In this document: piece after piece, positions 1 to 11,056 of the stretch
Layout of the letters: each line of letters opens with the position of its first letter
How positions within the stretch are numbered: position 1 is the first letter of the stretch
Assembly: GCA_033296885.1 (NCBI GenBank)
Contig: MU863890.1
Coordinates: forward strand, 124,001 to 188,000
Source of the DNA: Triangularia verruculosa
Taxonomy: Eukaryota > Ascomycota > Sordariomycetes > Sordariales > Podosporaceae
Reading direction: 5' to 3'
DNA length: 64,000 nt
The notes under the pieces: generated by a model
The model's database searches: none
The model's input: the letters and a program-made list of their open reading frames with translations, nothing else
Told to the model about the DNA's origin: nothing
Program-made: the position numbers and the translations under genes

Positions 1-901
1 ATATGGTAGTGGGGGGAACAAAGGGGTCTTCTTGAGGATAAGGAACGGACTGGACGCTTATTTTCTCGAATTCTGAGGGGATGAGATCCGAGGATATAAC
101 TTCCCGGGGAGGAGTACAGAGACAGACAACTGCGTTGATTTACTTGATTTACTTAAGAGGCCCTTATAAATGCGTTGCCAGTGATCATATCCTGCTCCAT
201 TATCCAAGCACCACCAACTCGCTCGCTAACGATCTATCCCTCTATCACTCCTTTGCTTACCATTTTCATCACAGAAAACACACAAAGCAACAAAACAATC
301 CGCAAAACAAATAATCCAAATAAACATATCCTCTTTTCGAATGCAACAGGATAGAAGCAAAAGGTCATTAGCGATTACAACAAGAGGTAATTCCCACATC
401 TCCCACCCACGACATCAACTCGCCCGCTTTCGCTTGCTGTGCAAGAAAAAAAAGTAAAACTGAAGACACGAAAGCAACGAATTTTAAACCACCGCCCCCT
501 TTTTTCCTTCCTGTCCGTTTCCCTTCGTCACCCAAGGATATCGACCACCACACCTGCCTGTCCATCCTGTCCCTGGTACCTATCCTTAGGTATTCCTAGC
601 CTACTCATCCACCAACCAGCCTACCCCGTTCATTGCCCATCCCATCCCGTCCTGTCCCGTCCTGTCCATATCGTCCCATTTCATTTCAATCTTTCCATTC
701 TTGCAAACTTCATCCCATCCCCATCTGTTCATCCCATCTTTTTTTTGTTGTCCGCTGGTCAAGACACCGGAACCGTGTCACCTGCATGCAATCAAACTCG
801 CGCCTGCAGATGCCCGTTACCCGAAAGCCCCCAAACATCTGCAATGCAACCGCGGCTCCATACCCTCGGGTCTTCAATGCTGTTCGCGAGCAGCTCGACA
901 T
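1..901. other. Gene-free left edge
   Basis: No gene could be supported here. The stretch is pyrimidine-rich from about 480 to 770 and holds a short tandem repeat (CCCGT CCTGT, two units, 646-665). The longest open frames are low-complexity and resemble no family I recognise. It contains the 3' flank of ERG4, whose last exon ends at 902 on the minus strand. Confidence 0.5.
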
Positions 902-2928
902 TTAAAAGACGTACTACACCAAAACATTAGCCAGCCATCCCCCCTTCCCCCATTCACAAAGTAAAAAAACTCACCGGAATAAACAAATAAGGCACCTGCC
1001 TCTCATACTCCTTCCACGCCTCCCCATACTTCTCCCTACACCTCGTAATATCCCTCCACGCCCTATGCGCAATCATAATCGTAAAAAACACGCCATAAAA
1101 CCACGGGAACGGGCTCTCAAACCCCGTAATCAGTCCCCACGACAGCGCAAAAAAAGTATCACAGCTATAATGAATCTTCCTCGCCTTCCCATACCACCCA
1201 TCCGCCAAAATCTTGTCCCCCAGCCCCGTCTCAATCACCTTGGGGTTCTTCACCACCTGCCACGGCAGCTGAGGAAACGTCTTCCTCTTCACCAACTTCC
1301 CCTTCTCGATCGCTCGGAACGCGTTCTTCTGGCTGTTGGTCGTGTCCCACACCCAGTACACAAACAGGTACGCCGCATACAGCGCCACCAGGAAATACCG
1401 GTTCCACCTGTACGTCGCCGGGTCGTGGCTCGCGAGGTACAGCGTGCAGTGGCAGTACGACAGAGGAACGCCAGACAGGTTCCAAAAGATGAGCATGAAC
1501 CCCCACTTCTCATAGTACATGTCCCACGACGAGACGATCAGCTCCTCGCCCTTGGAGGTGGCGTTGCCGTAGAGGTAGTGGGCGAGGACCAGGAAGCCGA
1601 CCTCGCCAGAGACGTATCCGTACTGATCCCACTGTCTCGCCGCGGCGGCGCAGGAGAGAAGAAACAAGATGTACCAGGGCATGCGCACCTCAAAGAACAT
1701 CTTGAAGTCGAGGATGCCAAACATGCGGGGGTTCAGCTCGGCGCCCATGAAGAAGTCGTAGATGTGGTTGCCCGACATGCGGTGCTGGGCGCCGCGGTAC
1801 AGAGCCGAGAAGTAGGCGATGAACGAGACCAGGTAGCCGCTAAATATGGACACACTGAGCAAAGGCCCGAATTCATCGAGGATGGTGTACAGCGGGAACA
1901 GGCCGGAAAAGTGAAGACCGGCGACCAAGGCGATGGTGGTGTAGAAGGAGGAATAGGCCGAGCAGTAGTACTTGAGCTGCTCGCCGTTCATGTGCGGGAT
2001 GGGCTTGCCGTAGGCCCAGACACCGGGCATCAGGCAGTACATGGCGCCTTCGACGACGAAGAAGGTCCAGTAGATGGCCCAGGCCTTGGCGTGGGGGAAC
2101 GCGCCGGTGTAGCAGAGGTTGAAGAGGTGCTTGCCAAAGTCGGACCAGCTTTGGCCAGGCTCGGGAAGAGGGAGCTTGCCGTCGTAGTATTCGGCGCCGA
2201 TCCACATGTACCACATGAGAAGGGGGAATCCGATCATCATGACGGAGACGAACCACGGCCCACCAAACTCGTACTCGCCGGAGAGGTCGACCTTGGGGTC
2301 CATGCCCGGCTTCCAACCGTCGATGATCTTCTCATCCTTCTTGGCGGCGCCATTCGTCTTGGTCTTGGCCTTGGTGTCGATGAGAGGCTTGGACGAGTCG
2401 CTCTCAGGAGTGGTGGGGGCGGTAGGGACCTCGTCGACCTGCTCGGTGAACTTGGCGACGCCGCGCTGGCGCACAGATTTGCCGGCAGCCATGATGGCGG
2501 TGGTCTCGGAGGTAGAGGTGGACTCGGCGTCGGACTCGGTAATGGAGGACTGGTTCTTTTTGCGACGGATGTTGCGGCGAGCAGGCGTCTCTACCATGCC
2601 CTCAAATAACTCTTTTTTCCTGCATCCATGACTGTCAGCATGCCATCCATCGTCACCAGTTGAGAGTCCAATGTGTGTGGTGTTATGGGAGGGGTGGTGG
2701 TATGATGATCTCGGCGCATTTGAATTCCAGCTTGACCAGCTGGCCAAACACCAAAAGTTCAAGATACCCCTTTCTGTTGGTGTGTAAACACACCAAAAAA
2801 CACGAATTGGGTTTTGCGCCAGAGACCGCCACCTGGTCACATTTTGTGACAACAGCTAATAAGAGAAAAAAAAAGGTAAAAACTCACCTCGGCGTCTGCC
2901 TCAAAGAATATCTAGTCCCTGAAGACAT
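902..2928 (-). CDS. ERG4: Delta(24(28))-sterol reductase, last step of ergosterol synthesis
   Basis: The enzyme reduces the C24(28) double bond of ergosta-5,7,22,24(28)-tetraenol to ergosterol in the ER membrane, using NADPH. I read three exons: 2928-2888, 2619-975 and 913-902. The first encodes MSSGTRYSLRQTPR, and splicing gives QTPRKKELFEGMVETP, a typical fungal Erg4 start. The middle exon carries many hydrophobic segments and family signatures such as DTTNSQKNAFR, TFPQLPWQV and GWYGKARKIHYSCD. The last exon is only 12 nt; it changes the unspliced tail LFIPVSFFTL into LFIPYVF, the usual end of the family. Introns are 268 nt and 61 nt with GTGAGT donors. The predicted protein is about 565 residues, somewhat longer than yeast Erg4 because of a Ser/Thr/Lys-rich N-terminal extension. 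Assignment to ERG4 rather than the related C-14 reductase ERG24 rests on the SQKN and C-terminal motifs. Confidence 0.93.
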
Positions 2929-3120
2929 CTTGGAACCATAAAACGCGACGAGGTGCGCGCAGTCTTTATAGGTGTCAAAAAAAAAATGCTCCCCCCCCAG
3001 CAAAACGAATAAGCAACAAGAGGAAAACAAAAATCGGAAATTGTGTGAAGCAGCGCAACAAGCACCAACAACAACACACACACCACAGTGTACACCCCCC
3101 CTGTCAGGTGTCCGATCTGG

Positions 3121-3268
3121 ATACTAGTATTCCCTAGGTTGGGTGTGGATAGCGCGAGTGATAGTGACTGTAACAGCCGTATAATCGATACTGCAGTAAT
3201 AAACCCAGTGACGCGAGAAAGCGGCGTAAACTAGGTAGGTCTCAAAGGTACAAGCAGCGGTGAAAAGG

Positions 3269-3312
<44 letters not shown>

Positions 3313-3906
3313 TCGGGATTGAACACGCGCGAAACAACAGCCCAAATCAACGAGAAAAACAGCACCCCAAAAACTTCAAAAGCCAAGACTTGCTCCTGCT
3401 GGCTGGGCTGCTGTGAACAACACACAACCAGCTGGACAGCAACAACTCCCGACCCCCTGCCCCTTCTCGCCGGCCGAGAAAGACAGCGAACCACACACCA
3501 CCAACAAAATTGCGGGGAATCTACAACGAATTGACCAATCACCACCCACCATTAATCCCCTTCGGCAGTGTCCGCATTCCACTCCCCCCCTGCATGACAA
3601 AGCGTCAATCAAGCCACACCTACAAACCTGCCATCTCATCTCAACTTCCATCACAATCTGTGGCTGGTGTAGCGGCAAATCCCAACACGCCGGAATACTA
3701 GTATTAGGTAATACCCATATCTAGGATCATGGGCATTCGTTGCGTTTTGTTGTGACATCCCCACCACCCCGAACAATCACATCCCCAATCACGACATACC
3801 AACCGTGATGAAACATGGAGATCAATTTCAACGGACCCCCCTTTCGCCTTGTAATTGTGAGGGCCTAAAAAGAGTTAGATATCACCACGATCCCGGATAC
3901 TAGTAT
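3121..3906. repeat. Cluster of three ATACTAGTAT palindromes
   Basis: A perfect 10-bp palindrome occurs at 3121-3130, 3695-3704 (extended to the 12-bp AATACTAGTATT at 3694-3705) and 3897-3906. A fourth copy is at 28677-28686. Two copies share the extension GGATACTAGTATTC. All are intergenic. The role is unknown; a binding site for a dimeric protein and remnants of a short repeat family are both possible. Confidence 0.75.
3270..3308. repeat. GA dinucleotide microsatellite
   Basis: About 19-20 uninterrupted GA units, roughly 350 bp upstream of the ERG4 start codon on the minus strand. It could act as a GAGA-type promoter element or be a neutral microsatellite; the sequence does not decide. Confidence 0.9.
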
Positions 3907-4438
3907 TCGGATTCCGGAGTTTTCTGCTTCCCGTCACCTACTTACTGCCCCATAGGACGAGTTTGTCTTACTTCGGCGACACACCCCGGAGAGGAGGCGT
4001 GTAAGAGTTCTGATATCATCAGAGACAAAAAGCATTGACTTCCTATCTTATTCATCCTGCTCACCGTAATCTGATCATCACCTCTCTCTCTCTCGTCAGG
4101 ACTTCCCAGTCTCAAACAACCATTCCAGAGACGACACGTGGGAACATTCTCCCCTTAGCCATTATCAATCAGTTGTTGCACGGTGGATATGTCCAGCTCA
4201 TAACTAAGAACCGCTTACCAAAGCTCAAGTACTGCATATAAAGATATGACCCGGCGAGGTGACAGAGGATGATCCTGTACTCGACCCGTTGCATAGCTTA
4301 GTCTCCAGACTCGTATATTTCGAACCAACAAGAGATGCCCAACCATCATCACCGAGAAAACATCATCAACTTACCAAAAAGAATACTGATATGAACAAGA
4401 AACACCAAAAAATTCAGTTGATCGATGATCGGGAATTG

Positions 4439-4527
4439 AGCCCGACGTGGGGGTCGAACCCACAACCTTGAGATTTCGTAGTACTCCTTTTAAGAGTCTC
4501 ACGCTCTACCGATTGAGCTAGCCGGGC
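4439..4527 (-). tRNA. tRNA-Lys (anticodon CUU) with a 16-nt intron
   Basis: The minus strand folds into a full cloverleaf. The acceptor stem is GCCCGGC/GTCGGGC with T as discriminator base. The D arm and A box are TAGCTCAATCGG, and the anticodon stem is TGAGA/TCTCA with loop CTCTTAA. The T arm contains GGTTCGACCCC (B box). A 16-nt intron sits one base 3' of the CTT anticodon, the canonical position for nuclear tRNA introns. Removing it leaves 73 nt, the normal size. A T6 run at 4412-4407 just downstream is a suitable RNA polymerase III terminator. Confidence 0.95.
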
Positions 4528-5203
4528 GAGGCTATTGGGGTTGTGGAGAGCAACGGGAGGAAGAGTTTTTGTGGTGGGGCGAGTCAGGCCCAAATTCTGT
4601 CACATGTTACGGGTATAAAGCTTGGTTGAGCCACCAACCTCCTGGTGAGCCTCAATACTAGAAGCAGCACCTTGAGCCTCTTTGCATGAGACCAGTAGTT
4701 GTCTACAGACTCTATAACAGTTGACACTATGCCAATATTAGTCAAAAACTCCAGCACAGGACCAAGGACCACTTACCATCAAAAATCACAAACACCACCA
4801 CCTGACATCACAAAAAGACAAAAGCACAGATAGCAAAGAACACCATTCCAACCTAAACTACAGTCTTTGCCCATCATCCGTCTATGATGAGAAAAAGAAA
4901 ACCAAGCCCCGCGAGTGTGATAAAGCAACCATAATGAGACAATAGTACATGTACGTTCCGAGTTGCCACCAAACCATTAACCGTTCCAATCGTCGAGATG
5001 CGCCGCTCGCTCAATCCCCAAATAATGTAAACCAATCACCGACATCATGACATGACAACACCGGATTTACCCCTGTCCCGCGACTTGATGAGATACCGGG
5101 ACGAGGCGATATGTGGATGTGTGTTCCGCGGTGGGATATGGATTTACTGATCAAGACATCTTGTCCGTCCACATCTGCCCGCGGCGAGAACCAAAAGAGA
5201 CGC
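4528..5203. other. Intergenic region between tRNA-Lys and VMA3
   Basis: No gene or clear repeat is seen. It contains the 5' flank of the tRNA gene and the 3' flank of VMA3, both on the minus strand. Confidence 0.5.
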
Positions 5204-6107
5204 TTAAGCGCAGACAGCGATGGTAGCCTTCGAGTTCATGAGAAGAGCGACAATTAGACCGTACAGACCTGGTATCATTGTTAGAAATTTATTGGCGGCG
5301 CATGTGTTGCACGGACAAACTTACCCAAGACTTCAGCGAAAATGAGAATGAGAATCATGCCGACGAACAGTCTCGGTTGTTGAGCAGTACCGCGTACACC
5401 AGCATCACCAACGATACCGATGGCGAAACCAGCAGCCATACCAGCGAGACCAACCGAGAGACCAGCACCGAGCTGGACGAAACCGGTATAGAGAGCATAC
5501 GAGTCTTGTGTGAGAGCATCGGAAATCAAGACAGACACGACGAGACCGTAGATACCAATGATACCAGCCATAATGACGGGGACAATGTCTGGAGGGTTGA
5601 CGAGTTAGTCAAGCATCCCTTGACCTGAACAGGATGTAACATACTCTTGACGATGAGGTCAGGGCGGAGAACACCCATGGCGGCGATACCGACACCGGAC
5701 TTCGCGGTACCGTACGAGGCACCCAGGCAGGTGAAGACGATGGACGCAGTGCAGCCCATGGCACCGAAGAAGGGCTGTCATAGTATGTCAGTATGCGTAT
5801 GCTTTGTTGGTGGTGTTGATGTCGAGGTGATATGGGAGGCGGGTGGATTCGCCGACGCCGCAGAGCTGATGTTGGTTTCAACGGGGTGGAGCGAGAGTAC
5901 TAACCGCGTAGACGGGGCTATTGAGAGAAGCATGTTAGCAAAGCCTATCAAGAAGGCATCGCAGTAGATGCGCAAAGCCAATGCATGGTGTTGCGGAGGG
6001 TGAATGTGGTGTTGGCTGGAGTAGCGAGTAGCTCCAGCCTCCGCGTGTTGTGGTGGTTCAGTGTGAGGGGACATCCCCGGGCTAGCGGCTTACCAGAGAT
6101 CCGACAT
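5204..6107 (-). CDS. VMA3: V-type ATPase proteolipid subunit c (16 kDa)
   Basis: This subunit forms the proton-carrying membrane ring of the vacuolar ATPase. Five exons give 161 residues: 6107-6094 (14 nt), 5917-5905 (13 nt), 5774-5645, 5588-5325 and 5268-5204. All junctions are GT-AG and in phase. The spliced N-terminus is MSDLCPVYAPFFGAMG, and later segments include GASYGTAKSGVGIAAMG, a glycine-rich helix, and the fourth helix with the proton-binding glutamate in LILIFAEVLGLYGLIVALL. The product ends MNSKATIAVCA. Length and the four-helix layout match subunit c; the N-terminus and AVCA-type end fit Vma3 better than the paralogue Vma11. The 13-nt internal exon is unusually small. The gene is divergent from SNU13. 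Confidence 0.95.
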
Positions 6108-6627
6108 TGTGATTGTTTAAGCACGAAGCTGTATGGACTGGTGGAAGATTCGAAAATGAAAGGCTCGAGGGCGATGAAGGCGTGGTTGCGATGCGTTTGT
6201 TGACAGAACTCGAAGCAGGCGGTTGATTTGGAGTGCTGGATGGATGGGGGATGACGGTTCCAAGTTGTTGTTGGCTGGTGTCTGCTGGTCGAGGTGTTTC
6301 CAGGTGCAGGTTGCAGGTTGGTTGGCTGTGCATCGGGCAAAGCTTTGCTCGGCAGGATCCACCTGGCAAGCCTGCCTTAGGTAAGCGGTGCCAAGTGGCA
6401 GAACTCCACACCGCCCAAACTCTCGGCCGGGGGCAGGCGCAAGCACATCAATTTTTTGCAGTCGCATCTGGAGAGCCTCTTTTACTTTCTTCTGCATCGT
6501 TCACGTCGCATTCCCCAGCAACAGTCCCTAGCACCCCCAGGGCGAGCAAACCTGCAGTGAACCCTGGAGACGATCGGAAACAAAGCACACACCGCCGCTA
6601 TCTATTTTCACCACCCAACAACCGACA
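6108..6627. promoter_or_regulatory. Shared promoter region of VMA3 and SNU13
   Basis: These 520 bp separate the start codons of two divergent housekeeping genes and so must hold both promoters. No TATA box or other named element stands out. Pyrimidine-rich tracts precede the SNU13 ATG at about 6475-6560. Open frames crossing it are not supported. Confidence 0.5.
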
Positions 6628-7071
6628 ATGTCTGGTCAAAACGAGTCTGCCGCCTGGCCCAAGGCCGAGGACCCTGCGCTTGTTCAGGAGCTTCTCGACT
6701 GCGTCCAGCAGGCCAGCCACTACAGGCAGCTCAAGAAGGGCGCCAACGAGGCCACCAAGTCCATCAACCGCGGCACCAGCGAGCTTGTCATCCTTGCCGC
6801 CGACACTGCTCCCCTCAGCATTGTGCTGCACATTCCCTTGATCTCCGAGGAGAAGAACGTGCCGTACGTCTACGTGCCCAGCAAGATTGCCTTGGTAAAT
6901 TCTCCCCGTCTTTCTTTCTCGAGACCAAGATGCTGACTCTGGCTGCTATAGGGCCGTGCCTGCGGTGTCTCTCGCGCCGTCATCGCCGTTTCCCTCACGT
7001 CCAACGAGGCTTCCGACCTCAACTCCAAGATCCGCGCCCTCCGCGACAAGGTCGAGAGACTTGCTATGTAA
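6628..7071 (+). CDS. SNU13: U4/U6.U5 snRNP and box C/D snoRNP protein Snu13 (15.5K)
   Basis: Snu13 binds kink-turns in U4 snRNA and box C/D snoRNAs. Two exons, 6628-6894 and 6952-7071, are joined across a 57-nt intron (GTAAAT donor, TATAG acceptor) and give 128 residues; yeast Snu13 has 126. The L7Ae-type fold is visible: LKKGANEATKSINRG, SELVILAADTAPLSIVLHIP, EEKNVPYVYVPSK and, after the splice, GRACGVSRAVIAVSL. The RGTSE and GRACGVSRAV motifs separate Snu13 from the paralogue Nhp2. The start is the first ATG of the frame, shortly after a pyrimidine-rich leader. Confidence 0.96.
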
Positions 7072-7865
7072 AGTGGCTAGTGTGATTGGGTAGGACAGTG
7101 GAAATGGAAATTCGAGGATGGGTTAATATTGGATGAATGGACAGATGAAACCAGCTGAGATATGTTGCTTTTGTCTTGGAGAATCCTATTATTCATTATT
7201 ATAACAGCGGCGTTGCTACACAGGTTAGCAGATATTCTGCAGTAGCGTTCGAGAAAAAATACAGAATTCATCGTCATCAGGGCTTTCTTTGCTGTGTATC
7301 AGATGCTTCACTGTTAGCTTTGTGGGTGGCTGGTGTTTCACTTTTTACGACAGGTACTGTTTCAGAAGCATATACTCAGGGTTGGGGTTGAGTGCACTGT
7401 GCAACGTGCATAATTCATTATTCATCGGGTCCTCTGACGTGGGGGGCTGTCCTGCACAGCGACGCTGTTTGGCTACCGAACGGCGCTTGTAGCCCCACCA
7501 TGCATCCAAAGACATCATCACTCCCGGGCACCTGCCAGCCCAAGTCGAGACCCAGACCCCCGTGCCCCTCAAGGTGTTGGGCCACACACTCTCTCTCTCT
7601 CAACGAGTTGCTGCTTTTCTTGGTTAGAATTTTGTACAATATTCGGAATCACAAGAACGACGACAGACCATAAGAGCTTACCTCGAATAGCTCACAAGCA
7701 GCACCATTTCGTCATAGCTTACCTTGCACTGCATTCCAAGCTCCCCCTATTCTAGCCGCTCGCAGCTTTCATTCTGCATAGCACAGCGCATGCCTTGACA
7801 TCTCCGACTTATAAGACATACATCTCATACAGTCGGATCCTGGGGAACAACCAAACCAACCAAAA
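7072..7865. other. Intergenic region between SNU13 and the Sac phosphatase gene
   Basis: No gene is seen. It includes the SNU13 3' flank and the promoter of the next plus-strand gene; a short CT run lies near 7590. Open frames on both strands are short and without recognisable motifs. Confidence 0.45.
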
Positions 7866-10800
7866 ATGCCCGGCCTAGCCCGCAAGGTGCTCATCGCAGC
7901 AGCCGTTGACGGTCTCATCCTCCACCCTTTAAACCCCGTACCCTCAAAAGACGCTCCAGCCGGTAGCCGTCCGCCTCCTCTACCGCTGGTGAAGATCAAG
8001 TACGGCAATAATGTTTCTGTCTCAACTGTCTCGAGAGACCACGCCCAGGCAAACGAGCCAGGCTCCTCCTCGTTTGAGGCATACGGCATCGTTGGTATGT
8101 CACCCCTAATTCTCAACTTCACACACATAATCACCCCTCTCCATCTGATCCTTAAATACTAACACCCCCCATTTTCAACAGGCATAATCACAGTCTTCCA
8201 CTACTCCTACCTAATCACCATCACCCGCCGCCAACAAGTCGCCAACCTCTTCTCCAAACACCCCATCTACGTCGTCACCGAAGTCGCCCTGACTCCTCTC
8301 ACCTCGCAGCAGGAAGCCGCCGATTCTATAGCCAAAACCTCACTCGCCCTCAAGAACCGCCAGCAAACAGACGGCACGACGTCACCTTCTACCAGCGGCG
8401 ACGATGAGACCTCTCCTGAAGCAGGCGGTCTGGGGATTGACGAGCTTCCCACTACCACCAGTCGAGACGACAATGGAGCGGTGGAGTCAGCTGCGGAAGA
8501 TGAATGGTCCACCGAAGCCACGCCCGCGACGACGGCCAGGTCGTCGATAGCGCAGGATGTTATTTCGAGGAGGGGGAGTTATGGGCGGTTTGCGCAGAGG
8601 TGGTTTAGTCGGTCGGGCTGGGCGGCGGAGAATAAACGGCTGATGGGGATTACTGCTGATCCTCCCCCACCGACGACGACGACGGCGACTAAAGATGGGG
8701 CTGGCAAGGCATCGAACAAGAATGTCCCGACCCGGTTCCAGATCCCTGAAGGAGCGGATGGTTCCGAGGCGGCGATTTCGCTGCTTCCGAAGTTGTTGAG
8801 GACAGCGCAGATACTGTTTGGGGCGAGTAAGACTTTTTTCTTTTCGTATGATTATGATATAACGAGAAGTTTTTTGAACGAGAAGAGGCCGGCGAGTGGG
8901 CTGACGCCGTTGTGGAGGCATGTGGATGGGGAGTACTTTTGGAATGGGGATGTGATGAGGAGGTTTGTGGAGGCTGGGGCGGATGGGTTGGTGCTGCCGT
9001 TGATGCAGGGGTTTGTGGGGGAGAGGGAGTTTGTGGTGGATAGGAACCCGCCGCAGGAAGATGGGGAGGAGGGGGGGAAGGAGTCGGTGGAGATGGATGA
9101 TTTTTCGCCGGGAGAGGAAAAGGGGGAGGAAGAGGGGGGGCTGGGGACGGGGAAGGGGGAGAGGAGGTTTACTGCTGTTTTGATCAGTCGGAGGAGTATT
9201 AAGAGGGCGGGATTGAGGTACTTGAGGAGGGGGATCGATGAGGGGGGGTGGGTGGCGAATGGGGTTGAGACGGAGCAGTTGGTGTATGATGCTGGCAAGG
9301 GGGACAAGGGGAGGGTGCATAGTTTTGTGCAGGTGAGGGGGTCGTTTCCGGTTTTTTTCACGCAGAGTCCGTATTCGTTGAAGCCGGCGCCGGTGGTGAT
9401 GCACAGTCAGGAGGCGAACTATGGGGCGCTGAGGAAGCACTTTGAGAGGTTGGGGGAGAGGTACGGGAGACTGCAGGTGGTGAATTTGGTGGAGAAGCAT
9501 GGGGTTGAGGCGCCTATTGCTGAGTTGTATGAGAAGAATGTTGAGAAGTTGAATGAGGAGCTGGTGGCGGAGGGGAGGCCAAAAATTGGGTTTGAGTGGT
9601 TTGATTTCCACTCTGTGTGCAGGGGGATGAAGTTTGAGAATGTCAGTGTGCTGCTTGGGATTCTGGGGGCGGAGTTGGACGAGTTGGGGAGCAGTGAGGT
9701 GGTGGATGGGGTGGTGAAGGAGAAGCAGAAGGGGGTGCTGAGGACGAATTGCATGGATTGTCTGGACAGGACGAATGTTTGTCAGAGTTCGTTTGGGAAG
9801 TACATGCTGGATGCGCAGTTGAAGAAGGAGGGGATAGATATGGAGAAGCAGAAGGATCAGGAGAACAGTTGGTTTAACACGCTGTGGGCGGATAATGGGG
9901 ATGCGATTGGGAAGCAGTATGCGGGGACGGGAGCGATGAAGGGGGATTACACGAGGACGAGGAAGAGGAATTACCGGGGGGCGCTGACGGATGCGGGGCT
10001 GAGCTTGACGAGGTTGTTTAACGGGATGTTTAACGACTTTTTCCTCCAGGCGAGTATCGATTTCTTGCTGGGGAATGTGACGTCGTTGGTGTTTGAGGAG
10101 TTTGAGGCGAACATGATGACGAAAGATCCGGCCGTGTCGATGCAGAATATGAGGCAGTCGGCGATTGAGCTCTGCCAGAAGAGGGTGATTGAGGATGAGG
10201 GGGAGGAGTTTATCGGGGGGTGGGCGTTTCTGACGCCGAGCAGCCCGGACACGGTGAGGAGCGCGGCGTTTGAGGAGGCGGTGCTTCTCCTGACGGACAC
10301 GGCGCTGTATCTGTGCAGGTTCGACTGGAATCTGGACAAGGTCTCGTCGTTTGAACGGGTGGATTTGGCGCATGTTACCAAGATCAGGTTCGGGACGTAT
10401 ATCACGAGCACCATCTCGCCTGCGCAGGTGGATGAGCTGAGGAATGTGGGGCTGGTGATTGAGTATAAGCCTGGGTCGACTGATGTCACGCGTGTCAACA
10501 CGAGATCGTTGTCGTCGATGTCGGATCATCCGAAACCGGCAAATGATAATGTGCTGTCGAACGTGGCGGGGTTCTTTTCGGGGAAGGCGCCCGCTGCCGT
10601 GACGCCGACGAGGAAGATTGCGTTGAAGGCGCTGTACAGTCAGACTTCTGCTGCGGTTGGGAACGGGATGGTGAAGGTGGGGGGTGGGGAGGAGGAGATT
10701 TCGAGGCTGACGGAGATTCAGCAGGTGGTGGTGATTGCGGCTGAGATTGAGAGGTTGGCGATGTTGAATCAGCCGAGGGAGGTGAAGGGGAAGAAAGGGG

Positions 10801-10922
10801 ATGGGGAAGAGGAGGGGCATTTGATTGAGAAGGGGGATATCATTAGTGTGGCGGAGGCGAGGAAGAATACGACCTTGTTGGATCAGTTGGGGCATTCGAT
10901 TAAGAAGTTGGTTTGGGCTTGA
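7866..10922 (+). CDS. Sac-domain phosphoinositide phosphatase with hSac2 (INPP5F-like) domain
   Basis: Predicted phosphoinositide phosphatase. Two exons, 7866-8094 and 8182-10922, give 989 residues; the 87-nt intron has a GTATGT donor. The Sac domain spans roughly residues 240-700, with the catalytic CX5R in NCMDCLDRTN (Cys600, Arg606), preceded by WFDFHSVCRGMKFENVS. A region from about 705 to 830 (LVFEEFEANMM, WAFLTPSSPD, LYLCRFDWNLDKVSSFE) looks like the hSac2 domain found after the Sac domain in INPP5F. No C-terminal membrane helices are visible, unlike yeast Sac1, so the Sac2-like subgroup is favoured. Residues 100-180 and a Glu/Gly-rich segment near 370-400 are low-complexity insertions. 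Third codon positions are overwhelmingly G. Confidence 0.85.
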
Positions 10923-11056
10923 GGTGGGTGGAGGGGGGGGTAGAAGTTGTTTGGTGGTTTGAAGCATAGCAGTGCGGGCTTGGGAAACATGGCGATAATA
11001 AGAAGTAGATGGACAGGCAAACAGCAATGAGTAATTAATGGTATATTCTTTTCTTT

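Larger units (their letters stand above)
2929..4438. other. Intergenic region upstream of ERG4
   Basis: No gene is seen. The region holds a GA microsatellite (about 3270-3308) and three perfect ATACTAGTAT palindromes (3121-3130, 3695-3704, 3897-3906). The ERG4 promoter should lie just above 2928. Short open frames here are repeat-derived and unconvincing. Confidence 0.5.

Noticed and set aside
1065..2609. 514-codon plus-strand frame across ERG4
   Set aside because: Antisense shadow of ERG4; low-complexity product with no family motif.
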